DNA of 35,766 nucleotides, from positions 1 to 35,766 of the forward strand of contig CAZZVB010000016.1 of NCBI GenBank assembly GCA_964657445.1, given 5' to 3'. This document shows positions 24,170 through 34,587 of the stretch, piece by piece. Every line of letters begins with the position of its first letter. Within the stretch, counting starts at the first letter, position 1. The position numbers and the translations under genes are program-made. Source of the stretch: LMUY01 sp964657445. Its GTDB lineage: Bacteria > Pseudomonadota > Alphaproteobacteria > Acetobacterales > Acetobacteraceae. The notes below the pieces were generated by a model. That model saw nothing but the letters and a program-made list of their open reading frames with translations, searched no databases and was not told where the DNA came from.

Positions 24170-24561
24170 TCATCGACAGTTCCGCGTTCGTGGCCGTCGC
24201 TCTGGAAGAGCCTGGATGGGAAAGCCTGCTTTCCGTGATGGCGCATGCGCCGAGCCGTAAGACCTCCGCGGCGACCTGGCTCGAAAGCTGTATCGTGATC
24301 GATCGTCGCAAGCTGCCAGGCGTCACAGCCCGTTTCGAGGCGATCCTCCTCCGGCTAAAGACGGAGATCGTCGCGGTGGACGCTCAGCAGGTCACCGCGG
24401 CCCGAACGGCCTACCAGCGATACGGACGCGGCAATCACCCGGCTCACCTCAATTACGGCGATTGTTTCGCATACGCGCTGGCAAAGCTCAGTGGCGAGCC
24501 ATTGCTGTTCAAAGGCAACGATTTCAGCCAGACCGACATTCCCTCCGCCCTGAGAGCCTGA
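24166..24561 (+). CDS. vapC: VapC-type PIN-domain ribonuclease toxin
   Basis: 131-residue PIN-domain protein with all four acidic residues expected for metal-dependent RNase activity: Asp4 (MIIDSSA), Glu40 (WLES), Asp99 (NYGDCFAYA) and Asp119 (GNDFSQTD). VapC toxins usually cleave initiator or other tRNAs or rRNA, and are held inactive by VapB. The start is TTG 24166, overlapping the vapB stop. The stop TGA (24559-24561) overlaps the glyS start ATG (24561) as TGATG, so glyS translation probably depends on ribosomes finishing vapC. There is no frameshift or lost residue, so the toxin appears functional. Which RNA it cuts cannot be read from the sequence. Confidence 0.9.
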   Translation: MIIDSSAFVAVALEEPGWESLLSVMAHAPSRKTSAATWLESCIVIDRRKLPGVTARFEAILLRLKTEIVAVDAQQVTAARTAYQRYGRGNHPAHLNYGDCFAYALAKLSGEPLLFKGNDFSQTDIPSALRA

Positions 24562-26612
24562 TGCCCGAACTGCTGCTGGAACTGTTCAGCGAGGAAATCC
24601 CCGCCCGCATGCAGGCGCGCGCGGCCGACGACCTGTCGCGCATGGTGACCGAGGCGCTGGCCGCGCTGTCGCCCACCAAGCCGCACACCTTCTACGGCCC
24701 GCGCCGCATCGCGCTGACCCTGACCGTCGATCCGGCCGTTCCCGCCGCCAGCAGCGTCGAGCGTGGGCCGCGGAGCAGTGCCCCGGAACAGGCGCTCGCC
24801 GGGTTCCTTCGTAAGCACGGCGCGACCCGGGACATGCTGGTGCAGGACGGCGATTACTGGGTGCTGCACAAGCAATCCGCCGCCCAGGATGCCGCCAGCC
24901 TGCTGGCCTCCGTCATGCCGGGGCTGCTGCGCCGGTTTCCGTGGCCGAAATCCATGCGCTGGGGCGGCACGGGCAGCCTGTTCACCTGGGTGCGCCCGCT
25001 GCGGCGCATTCTGTGCCTGCTCGACGGGGCGACCGTGCCGTTTGCCTTGGCGGAAGGCGCCGACGACGGGCATGGGCTGGCATCGGCCAACCTCACCGAG
25101 GGCCACCGTTTCATGGCGCCCGGCGCCTTTCCGGTGCACTCCGCCGAGGAATGGTTCGCCGGGCTGCGCGCCAAGCGGGTGATGGCCGACGCCGCCGACC
25201 GGCGCCGCCACATTGCCGACGGCATCGCGGCGCTCGCGTCCGCACAGGGCCTGAGCGTGGTGGACGACCCCGGCCTGCTGGATGAGGTCGCCGGGCTGGT
25301 GGAATGGCCGGTGCCGCTGCTGGGACGGATCGACCCCGCCTACATGGACCTGCCCGCCGAGGTCATGCAGGTGTCCATGCGCGTGAACCAGCGCTACTTC
25401 GCGTTGCGCACCGCCGATGGCGCCGCTGCCCCCTACTTTGCATTCGCGGCCAACCTGGAGGCGCCCGATGGGGGCGCCACGATCATCGCCGGAAATGAGC
25501 GCGTGCTGCGCGCCCGCTTCAGCGACGCCCGCCACTTCTGGGACGCCGACCGCCGGGTGCGCCTGGCGGACCGGGTGGCGGCACTCGATGCGATCACCTT
25601 CCAGGCCAAGCTCGGCACGCAAGGCGCGCGGGTACATCGCATTATGCAGTTGGCCGAACATATCGCCCCGATGGTGGGTGCCGACCCGTCTCTGGCCGGG
25701 CGCGCCGCCTGGCTGGCCAAGGCAGACCTCACCACAGGGATGGTGGGTGAGTTCCCCGAACTGCAGGGTGCGATGGGCCGCTACTATGCCCTGCATGACG
25801 GCGAGGACCCGGCGGTGGCCGACGCGGTGCGCGACCACTACGCCCCGAAAGGGCCTGGTGACGCCGTCCCGGTTGCCCCGGTCACCATCGCCGTCGCACT
25901 GGCCGACAAGATCGACTTGCTCGCGAGCTTTTTCGCCGTTGGCGAACGCCCGACCGGGTCAGGCGACCCCTTCGCCCTGCGCCGCGCCGCACTGGGCGTG
26001 GTCCGCATCATCCGGGAGGGCGGCCTGCGCCTGAACCTGCGGCCATTGATCGGCCTGTGTGCCGCTCAGCTCCCCGCGCCGCCCCCGGCTGACGATGTCC
26101 TGGCCTTCATCGTGGAACGTGCGCGGGTCCAATTGCGGGGCGAAGGCGCCCGGCATGACGTGCTGGACGCCGTGTTCGCCGCGGCGGGCAGCGACGATCT
26201 GGCGGCGCTCCTCGCTTTGTCCGAGCAACTGGGCGCGCTCCTGGGGACCGATGACGGTGCAAGCCTGCTGGTTGCCTACAAGCGTGCCGCGAACATCCTG
26301 CGCATCGAAACCGCCAAAGACGGCCCGCATCACGGCGCGCCCGACCCGGCGCTGTTCCGCCTGGATGAAGAACGCGAGCTGCTATCCCAAGTCGGTGCGC
26401 TGGAACTTAGCTTGCCAAATCGGCTTCTCGCAGCCGAGTTCACCTCCGCAATGCGCGATCTTGCCTCTTTGCGGCCACGTCTTGATGCGTTTTTCAACAC
26501 CGTGACGGTTAATGATACTGACCCGGCGCTTCGCCGTAACCGCCTCCGTCTGCTACATGCCGTTCGAGCAACGATGGACCGCGTTGCCGACTTCTCCCGT
26601 ATCGAGGGCTAA
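24561..26612 (+). CDS. glyS: Glycine-tRNA ligase beta subunit
   Basis: 683-residue beta subunit of the alpha2-beta2 glycyl-tRNA synthetase, involved in tRNA recognition. The N-terminus MPELLLELFSEEIPARMQ is the family's classic start, followed by TFYGPRRIALTL and MRWGGTGSLFTWVRPLR. In the middle are VSMRVNQRYFALR and the HD-domain-like ARHFWDAD...FQAKLGTQGARVHR stretch; the C-terminal anticodon-binding helices follow, with YKRAANILRIE near the end. The ATG overlaps the vapC stop (TGATG), so the usual glyQ-glyS coupling is replaced by vapC-glyS coupling. ppdK starts two bases after the stop (26615), so it too belongs to the transcript. Confidence 0.97.
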   Translation: MPELLLELFSEEIPARMQARAADDLSRMVTEALAALSPTKPHTFYGPRRIALTLTVDPAVPAASSVERGPRSSAPEQALAGFLRKHGATRDMLVQDGDYWVLHKQSAAQDAASLLASVMPGLLRRFPWPKSMRWGGTGSLFTWVRPLRRILCLLDGATVPFALAEGADDGHGLASANLTEGHRFMAPGAFPVHSAEEWFAGLRAKRVMADAADRRRHIADGIAALASAQGLSVVDDPGLLDEVAGLVEWPVPLLGRIDPAYMDLPAEVMQVSMRVNQRYFALRTADGAAAPYFAFAANLEAPDGGATIIAGNERVLRARFSDARHFWDADRRVRLADRVAALDAITFQAKLGTQGARVHRIMQLAEHIAPMVGADPSLAGRAAWLAKADLTTGMVGEFPELQGAMGRYYALHDGEDPAVADAVRDHYAPKGPGDAVPVAPVTIAVALADKIDLLASFFAVGERPTGSGDPFALRRAALGVVRIIREGGLRLNLRPLIGLCAAQLPAPPPADDVLAFIVERARVQLRGEGARHDVLDAVFAAAGSDDLAALLALSEQLGALLGTDDGASLLVAYKRAANILRIETAKDGPHHGAPDPALFRLDEERELLSQVGALELSLPNRLLAAEFTSAMRDLASLRPRLDAFFNTVTVNDTDPALRRNRLRLLHAVRATMDRVADFSRIEG

Positions 26613-26614
26613 CG

Positions 26615-29280
<2,666 letters not shown>

Positions 29281-29284
<4 letters not shown>

Positions 29285-29312
29285 GATGGGGAAGCCCTTG
29301 CGCGACCCATCA
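29281..29312 (+). repeat. Dispersed palindromic repeat, copy 2, starting on the ppdK stop codon
   Basis: 32 bases beginning gtaggatggg and ending gcgcgacccatca, a near-copy of 8580-8610. The central bases differ and one base is inserted. Its TAG (29282-29284) is the ppdK stop. GATGGG (29285-29290) can pair with CCCATC (29306-29311), competing with the larger hairpin that follows. Confidence 0.6.
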
Positions 29313-29337
29313 CTCGTTCAACGATGATGGGTCGCGC
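29300..29337 (+). terminator. Strong hairpin at the end of the glyQ-vapBC-glyS-ppdK operon
   Basis: 13-base perfect arms gcgcgacccatca (29300-29312) and tgatgggtcgcgc (29325-29337), with the inner part tcgtt/aacga also able to pair next to a bulged C. The left arm is the tail of the dispersed repeat. It stands 16 bases after the ppdK stop and between convergent genes, so it may stop transcription in both directions. Confidence 0.6.
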
Positions 29338-29350
29338 GGCGCTGACCCAT

Positions 29351-30136
29351 TTAAGGGATAGGCGCTAGATCCACCCTCACCACCTCGGCGCATCCCGGCA
29401 GGCTGGGAAACCGCGTGAGCACCGCCGGGTCATGCCCGGGGATGACGTGGTCCGGCCCGTCCGCCAGTTCCTCGCAGATGCGCCAGCCCTCCGCCATGCG
29501 GGCCACGTCCACCACCAGCGGAAACGGGTTGCGCGTGCGGATGTTGGCCCAGTAATGCGCGGCGTCACTGGCGAGGACGACGTAGCCGCGGGCGGTCGCG
29601 ACGCGCACCACCTGCAAGCCGCCGGAATGGCCACCCACGAGGTGCAGCGTGATGCCGGGTGCGATCGTGGCGGTGCCGTCATGGAATGTCACCCGGTCGG
29701 CAAACACGTGGCGCACCGCGGTCGTAACGTCCTCCACCTCCATGGGGATGCGCAGCACCCGGTGGCACATGCAGCGCCCGGTCGCGAAGGCCATTTCGGC
29801 ATCCTGCAGGTGGAATGTCGCCGCCGGGAAATCGTTCATGCACCCGGCGTGGTCGTAGTGCAGATGGGTCAGCACGACGTCCTTCACGCTGGCCGCATCG
29901 ATGCCGGCCAGCGCCAGCCCTTCGACTGGGGAGCGCATCAGGCGGCGGCCACGCGCCTCGGCCGTCGCGTGGCTGAACCCGGTATCGACCACGATCGTGC
30001 GCCCGCCGCCGGTGATCGCCCAGACGTAGTAGTCGATCGGCATATGCGCCGAGTGATCGTCGGGAAATAGGAAGTTGCTGGCAGCCGTGCGGTCCTGCTG
30101 GGTCCCGTAGCGGATCGCGACGATCTCGTACTGCAC
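29351..30136 (-). CDS. Metallo-beta-lactamase fold hydrolase, N-acyl homoserine lactonase-like
   Basis: 261-residue metal-dependent hydrolase. It has the family signature HLHYDH at 91-96, then VGGHSGGLQVV, ASDAAHYW and the C-terminal PGHDP, giving the usual two-metal ligand set. The overall look (NFLFPDDHSAHMPIDYYVWAI, VVDTGFSH) is that of the AiiA/AttM lactonase group, which opens homoserine or gamma-butyrolactone rings. The start is GTG 30136, one base after the stop of the DOPA-dioxygenase-like gene, so the two form an operon. No luxI/luxR gene is in the window; the lactone may therefore be a metabolic rather than a signalling molecule. Confidence 0.83.
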   Translation of the reverse strand: MQYEIVAIRYGTQQDRTAASNFLFPDDHSAHMPIDYYVWAITGGGRTIVVDTGFSHATAEARGRRLMRSPVEGLALAGIDAASVKDVVLTHLHYDHAGCMNDFPAATFHLQDAEMAFATGRCMCHRVLRIPMEVEDVTTAVRHVFADRVTFHDGTATIAPGITLHLVGGHSGGLQVVRVATARGYVVLASDAAHYWANIRTRNPFPLVVDVARMAEGWRICEELADGPDHVIPGHDPAVLTRFPSLPGCAEVVRVDLAPIP

Positions 30137-30137
30137 G

Positions 30138-30494
30138 CTATTCCTCCTCCGGCAAGATCGAGCCGTCGAGTGGCAGGACCTCGCCCAGCCACGCCGCGTG
30201 CTTCAAGTGATCGTCCCGCGGCCGGCCCGTTTCCGGATGCACGAGGACAACCAGGCCTTGGCGCTGCAACATCAGCCAAGGAACCAGGTGTGGGAACGTA
30301 TCCGCGTGGAATGCGACCTGGAACATCGGCGCCGGGTGCGGCCCCACCGGCTCGTCCCGCCAGCGGCCCATGCGGACGGTGAAGCCGGACTCGATAGCAG
30401 CGCGCACGGTCTCCGCCGCACGGCGCTCGGCCGCATCGCGATAGTAGATGTGGGCGTGATATTCGAAAGGCGCCGCCTTTCCCGCGTCGAGCAT
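30138..30494 (-). CDS. DOPA 4,5-dioxygenase family protein
   Basis: 118-residue small extradiol-dioxygenase-like protein. The family's histidine pattern is visible: HAHIYY near the N-terminus, GPHPAPMFQVAF in the middle, and LVHPETGRPRDDHLKHAAWLG near the end. Plant, fungal and bacterial relatives cleave the aromatic ring of DOPA or related catechols. ATG 30494 is set by GGAGG five bases upstream; the frame is open to 30563. The lactonase-like gene starts one base after its stop, which suggests that the two enzymes handle consecutive intermediates. Substrate unknown. Confidence 0.82.
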   Translation of the reverse strand: MLDAGKAAPFEYHAHIYYRDAAERRAAETVRAAIESGFTVRMGRWRDEPVGPHPAPMFQVAFHADTFPHLVPWLMLQRQGLVVLVHPETGRPRDDHLKHAAWLGEVLPLDGSILPEEE

Positions 30495-30711
30495 GCTCGC
30501 CTCCATCATCGTTGACGCGTTTGAAGCACCCCGCTCGGCGGTGCTGCAACCTAATTGCCACAACGCAGGCGCGCTGTTGCAACGGTCTGCCCGGCCATTC
30601 GTTGGCTGCGGGAACAGTCATCCCGGCGGGATAGCGCGATGCCTTTGCAGGCGGGGCAGTGGACGAGGCACGGATACGCTACAGTGGTCCAGGGCGCGTG
30701 GAGTGAGAGTC
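30495..30711. other. Divergent promoter region between the dioxygenase and nhaA
   Basis: 217 bases between two divergent starts. It holds an inverted repeat agcacc (30525-30530) / ggtgct (30540-30545) in front of the dioxygenase gene and two copies of tgcaac (about 30545 and 30576), the second within the palindrome gttgcaac. No clear -35/-10 pair was found. Confidence 0.4.
30500..30504 (-). promoter_or_regulatory. Ribosome binding site GGAGG fixing the DOPA-dioxygenase-like start
   Basis: GGAGG on the minus strand, five bases before ATG 30494. It rules out the longer in-frame starts at 30506 and 30563. Confidence 0.75.
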
Positions 30712-31917
30712 TTGGACGACAGGGTGAAGCCGCCGGACGAGCCTGGCGAAACTGCGTCCGCGCGGTGGGAACAGCTTATCGAGTTCCTCCGCAGAAGCGC
30801 GGATGGCGGGGTTCTTCTTGTCGGCGCGGCGATCATCGCGCTCATCTGGTCCAACTCGCCGGCAGCGTCCTCCTACGAAACGCTGCTTCACGTGCCGCTC
30901 GGGATCCTATCGCTGCACGGCTGGGTCAACGACTTTCTGATGGCGCTGTTTTTCCTGCTCGTCGGGTTGGAAATCCGGCACGAAATGACCGGCGGCCAGT
31001 TGGCGTCGGTGCGCAAAGCCGCCGCACCTGGGCTGGCCGCACTCGGCGGAATGGTCGCGCCGGCGCTGATCTACGTGGCGTTCAATTACGCCAATGCGTC
31101 GGCCCTGAAAGGTTGGGCCGTGCCATGTGCGACCGATATCGCCTTTGCGCTGGCGGCGTTGAACCTGCTGGGCGACCGTGTGCCGATTTCGCTCAAGGTG
31201 TTTTTGACCGCGCTGGCGATTATCGACGATATCGGCGCGATCATCATCATTGCGATCTTCTACACCGGCGGCCTGAATTGGCTGGCCCTCGGCGTCGCCG
31301 TCGCGGTGCTGGCCGCACTCTATCTATTGTCGCGCGCCGGTGTGCGGTCGCTGCTCCCCTATCTCGGCGGCGGCTTGATCCTATGGGTCGCTATCCATCA
31401 ATCCGGCATCCACGCGACACTGGCGGGCGTGGCACTGGCCTTCGTCATCCCCATGCACAGTCAGGCCGGCGAGATGGAAACGCCGGCCCATCTGCTGGAG
31501 CGCAGACTGGGCGGCATCGTGTCATTGGCCATCCTACCGCTGTTCGGCCTGTTCAACGCCGGTCTGCAGTTCAACACCATTTCGCTGCGCACTTTGTCGG
31601 ACCCGGTGTTTCTCGGCATCGCTGCCGGGCTGGTGCTCGGCAAGCAGATTGGCGTGTTCGGCGTGACCATGCTGGCCTGCAAGCTGCGCTGGATCCACCT
31701 ACCCGGCAACATGCGGTGGCCGGCGCTCTATGGCGGCAGCCTGCTCTGCGGCATCGGCTTCACAATGAGCTTGTTCATCGGCGACCTGGCATTCGCGGGG
31801 CAGACGCGCGATGCGGAAATGAAGCTCGCCGTGTTCAGCGCATCCTTGCTGTCCGCCGTCATTGGCCTCGCCGTGCTGCGATTGTCAGCCAAGCCTGGCC
31901 GCAGTTCGGCCGGGTAG
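30712..31917 (+). CDS. nhaA: Na+/H+ antiporter NhaA
   Basis: 401-residue inner-membrane antiporter that expels sodium in exchange for protons and helps keep pH and salt balance. The core shows WSNSPAASSYETLL after helix 1, FFLLVGLEIRHEM, CATDIAFALAALNLLGDRVP and the transport-site pair Asp172-Asp173 (IIDDIGAI), equal to Asp163/Asp164 of E. coli with a shift of nine. GIGFTMSLFIGDLAF near the end is also conserved. TTG 30712 is chosen because GGAG lies eight bases upstream; GTG 30703 and GTG 30724 are other options. The frame is open to 30493 but that part looks non-coding. A glycosyltransferase gene starts 34 bases after the stop. Confidence 0.93.
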   Translation: MDDRVKPPDEPGETASARWEQLIEFLRRSADGGVLLVGAAIIALIWSNSPAASSYETLLHVPLGILSLHGWVNDFLMALFFLLVGLEIRHEMTGGQLASVRKAAAPGLAALGGMVAPALIYVAFNYANASALKGWAVPCATDIAFALAALNLLGDRVPISLKVFLTALAIIDDIGAIIIIAIFYTGGLNWLALGVAVAVLAALYLLSRAGVRSLLPYLGGGLILWVAIHQSGIHATLAGVALAFVIPMHSQAGEMETPAHLLERRLGGIVSLAILPLFGLFNAGLQFNTISLRTLSDPVFLGIAAGLVLGKQIGVFGVTMLACKLRWIHLPGNMRWPALYGGSLLCGIGFTMSLFIGDLAFAGQTRDAEMKLAVFSASLLSAVIGLAVLRLSAKPGRSSAG

Positions 31918-31951
31918 CCCGCCCCGGCCGCAGCACGCTGGAACGGCCGGC

Positions 31952-33031
31952 GTGAACATCGTGATTTTTGGGTTGGCGGTGAGTTCGTCCTGGGGCAATG
32001 GCCACGCGGCCTTGTGGCGCGGCCTGATCAAGGGGTTGCTGCACGACGGCCATCGCGTAACGTTTTTCGAACGCGACGTTCCGTTTTACGCGGAACACCG
32101 GGACATGACGGAGTTGCCGCAAGGTGGCTGCCTGGTCGTGTATCCGGATTGGCCCTCGATCGTGACGAAAGCTCGCCACGCATTGGCTGACGCCGACGTC
32201 TCCATCGTGACGTCCTATTGCCCCGACGCGGTGGCTGCCGCGGCCGAGGCAGCCGCAAGCGCGGTGGGACTGTCCTGCTTCTACGATCTCGATACCCCCG
32301 TGACGCTGTCGCGCCTCGCGGCCGGGGAAGCGGTCGAGTACCTGGGGCAAGCGGGCTTGGCGCCGTATGGGCTGGTGCTCAGCTACACCGGCGGCGCGGC
32401 GCTGACATTGCTGCGGCAGAAGTTGGGCGCGCGCCGGGTCGTGCCGATCTATGGCTCCGTGGACCCGGCGCAGCATCACCCGGTCCGCGGCCGGAGGGAT
32501 AGGGCGATCCTGTCCTATCTCGGCACCTATGCCGAAGACCGGCAAGCCGCACTCGAGGCTCTGTTCGTCGAACCGGCCCGGCGCAGGCCCGCCGACCGCT
32601 TTGTCATCGGCGGCGCCCAGTATCCCAAGCAGTTTCCCTGGACGGACAACATCTGGTTCATGCGTCACCTGCCACCAGCCGAACACCCGGCATTTTACTG
32701 CTCGTCCCGCATGACGCTGAACGTCACGCGCGCCGCGATGGCGACGATGGGGCATTGCCCGTCAGGCCGCCTGTTCGAGGCCGCTGCGTGCGGCGTGCCG
32801 ATCCTCAGCGACGCATGGCCCGGTCTGGACGAGTTCTTTACGCCAGGAGAGGAAATCCTCGTGGCGTCGGACACCGGAGGCGCGATGGCAGCACTCGACC
32901 TGTCTGACGCGGAGCTGGCGCGAATCGCCGCCAATGCGCGGGACCGCACGCTGGCCGAGCACACGGCGCTGCGCCGCGCCCGGGAAATGGTCGCCGCGTT
33001 CGAGCAAACGCAAGCAGAGATGGCTGCCTAA
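31952..33031 (+). CDS. CgeB-like glycosyltransferase
   Basis: 359-residue GT-B type glycosyltransferase starting at GTG 31952 (VNIVIFGLAVSSSWGNGHA). The N-terminal half has a nucleotide-sugar enzyme look with ALWRGLIKGLLHDGHRVTFFERD, and the C-terminal half ends with SGRLFEAAACGVPILSDAWP and EFFTPGEEILVASD, the Glyco_trans_1_2 motif typical of CgeB proteins (named from Bacillus spore maturation). It is the first gene of a four-gene set with spacers of 3, -4 and -4 bases; the partners are a sugar nucleotidyltransferase, a methyltransferase and a glycoside-hydrolase-like protein. It probably attaches a sugar, perhaps supplied by the next gene's product, to a glycan or small acceptor. The frame is open to 31862 inside nhaA; that extension is discarded. 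Confidence 0.83.
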   Translation: MNIVIFGLAVSSSWGNGHAALWRGLIKGLLHDGHRVTFFERDVPFYAEHRDMTELPQGGCLVVYPDWPSIVTKARHALADADVSIVTSYCPDAVAAAAEAAASAVGLSCFYDLDTPVTLSRLAAGEAVEYLGQAGLAPYGLVLSYTGGAALTLLRQKLGARRVVPIYGSVDPAQHHPVRGRRDRAILSYLGTYAEDRQAALEALFVEPARRRPADRFVIGGAQYPKQFPWTDNIWFMRHLPPAEHPAFYCSSRMTLNVTRAAMATMGHCPSGRLFEAAACGVPILSDAWPGLDEFFTPGEEILVASDTGGAMAALDLSDAELARIAANARDRTLAEHTALRRAREMVAAFEQTQAEMAA

Positions 33032-33034
33032 CGG

Positions 33035-33820
33035 ATGTGGGGGATCATTCCAGCCGCCGGCCAAGGCACGCGCATCCAGCCGCTCGCGTTCTCGAAGGAA
33101 CTGCTTCCCGTCGGCAGCCGTGTCGATGAACGGGGTGTCGAGCGTCCACGCGCCGTTAGCGAATATCTGGTGGAACGCATGGTGCGGGGCGGGGCGAATA
33201 AGATCTGCTTCGTGATCTCCCCCTGGAAGTCGGACATCCTGCAGTATTACGGCGGCAGCCTGGGCGACACGGCCTTCGCCTACGTCGTGCAAAACCAAGC
33301 CTCCGGCCTGTGCGATGCGATCTTTCGCGCGCTGCCGCTGATCGGCGCGAACGAGCCCGTGCTGCTCGGCCTGCCGGACACGGTCTGGTATCCGGCCGAT
33401 GCAATGGCGAGCTTGCCGGACGACCGGCTGAGCTTCCTGCTGTTTCCAGTGCAGCGGCCGGACTTGTTCGATGCCGTCCTGCTCGATGGCGATGGCTGCG
33501 TGCGGGAGATCGAAGTCAAAGCGGCGGCGCCGCGGTCGAATTGGGTTTGGGGCGCCTTCAAGCTGCCGGGTGCGCTGCTGCATGAACTGCACGACCTGTG
33601 GCTGGAACGCGAGCGGCGAGATGAATTCATCGGCACGCTGGTGAACGCCTATCTCGCCCACGGCGGCAAGGCGTACGGCGTGCGCGGCGGCGAGCGTTAC
33701 GTCGATGTCGGAACATTGCACGGCTACCGTGAGGCGATGGGCGTGGTGGACGGCGGCTCGGCTGGCGTTCCCAGCGCCTTGCATCATGATGGCGGCGCCA
33801 TTCTGGAGGAGAACCAATGA
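33035..33820 (+). CDS. Sugar-phosphate nucleotidyltransferase
   Basis: 261-residue enzyme that activates a sugar 1-phosphate with an NTP. The N-terminal signature IIPAAGQGTRIQPLAFSKEL, LLPV holds the nucleotide-binding Gly-x-Gly-x-Arg loop and the catalytic Lys21; LLGLPDTVWYP contains the metal-binding Asp; VGTLHGYREA closes the domain. RmlA, GalU and GlmU are relatives, but the protein is shorter and I cannot name the sugar. Its ATG is 3 bases after the glycosyltransferase stop, and its stop overlaps the methyltransferase start (ATGA). In this setting it most likely supplies the activated sugar used by the glycosyltransferase. Confidence 0.85.
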   Translation: MWGIIPAAGQGTRIQPLAFSKELLPVGSRVDERGVERPRAVSEYLVERMVRGGANKICFVISPWKSDILQYYGGSLGDTAFAYVVQNQASGLCDAIFRALPLIGANEPVLLGLPDTVWYPADAMASLPDDRLSFLLFPVQRPDLFDAVLLDGDGCVREIEVKAAAPRSNWVWGAFKLPGALLHELHDLWLERERRDEFIGTLVNAYLAHGGKAYGVRGGERYVDVGTLHGYREAMGVVDGGSAGVPSALHHDGGAILEENQ

Positions 33821-34587
33821 ACATCGAGACCTGGACGACCGAACGCGTGCGCCAACGCGCTGCAGAGCTCGGCCCGTGGTTCCACAACATGGAATTGAAA
33901 GGCGTCCGCACGGCGCCGGACCATTTCCTGGGTGATTTCCCGTCCGTGAAGTGGCGCAGCTTCCAATCCGCGGTGCCGGCCGATCTGACCGGCAAGACGG
34001 TGCTCGATATCGGCTGCAATGGCGGCTTCTACTCGCTCGAAATGAAGCGCCGCGGCGCGGAGCGCGTCGTCGGCATCGACTTCGACGCCGATTACCTGGC
34101 GCAGGCGCAGTTCGCAGCCGACGTCGAGCAACTCGATGTCGAGTTCCGCCACTTATCGGTCTATGACGTGGCCAGCCTCGGCGAGCGCTTCGATATCGTC
34201 TTCTTCATCGGCGTGCTCTATCACCTTCGCCACCCGCTGCTGGCACTCGACCTCATCCACGAGCACGTCACGCGGGACATGCTGATCTTCCAATCCATGC
34301 AGCGTGGCAACGCAGGCATGCCAGCGATCGCCGCCAATTACCGGTTTTGGGAAATGGAGGTGTTCGACCAGCCGGGCTATCCGAAGCTGCACTTCATCGA
34401 ACATGAATACTCCGACGACCCTACGAACTGGTGGGTGCCGAACCGGGCCTGTTCCGCCGCGATGCTGCGCAGCGCCGGCTTCACGATTGAAGCGATGCCG
34501 GAGGAAGAGATCTTCATCTGCCGCCACGTCCCGGGCCAGGGCGCCGCACCGATCTACCCAGCCCAGGCCGCGCAGGTGCAGCCATGA
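33817..34587 (+). CDS. SAM-dependent methyltransferase, TIGR04290-like
   Basis: 256-residue class I methyltransferase. SAM motif I is VLDIGCNGGFYS (62-73), followed by VVGIDFDADYL and FDIVFFIGVLYHLRHPLLAL, which is also seen in CmoB-type enzymes. The N-terminus MNIETWTTERVRQRAAELGP and the FHNMELKGVRTAPDHFLGD segment are those of a family I recall as TIGR04290, which is found in gene sets like this one. The start overlaps the nucleotidyltransferase stop and its own stop overlaps the next start, both as ATGA. It could methylate the sugar or the product of the set; the acceptor is unknown. CmoB itself acts on tRNA, but the cluster context argues against that role here. Confidence 0.83.
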   Translation: MNIETWTTERVRQRAAELGPWFHNMELKGVRTAPDHFLGDFPSVKWRSFQSAVPADLTGKTVLDIGCNGGFYSLEMKRRGAERVVGIDFDADYLAQAQFAADVEQLDVEFRHLSVYDVASLGERFDIVFFIGVLYHLRHPLLALDLIHEHVTRDMLIFQSMQRGNAGMPAIAANYRFWEMEVFDQPGYPKLHFIEHEYSDDPTNWWVPNRACSAAMLRSAGFTIEAMPEEEIFICRHVPGQGAAPIYPAQAAQVQP

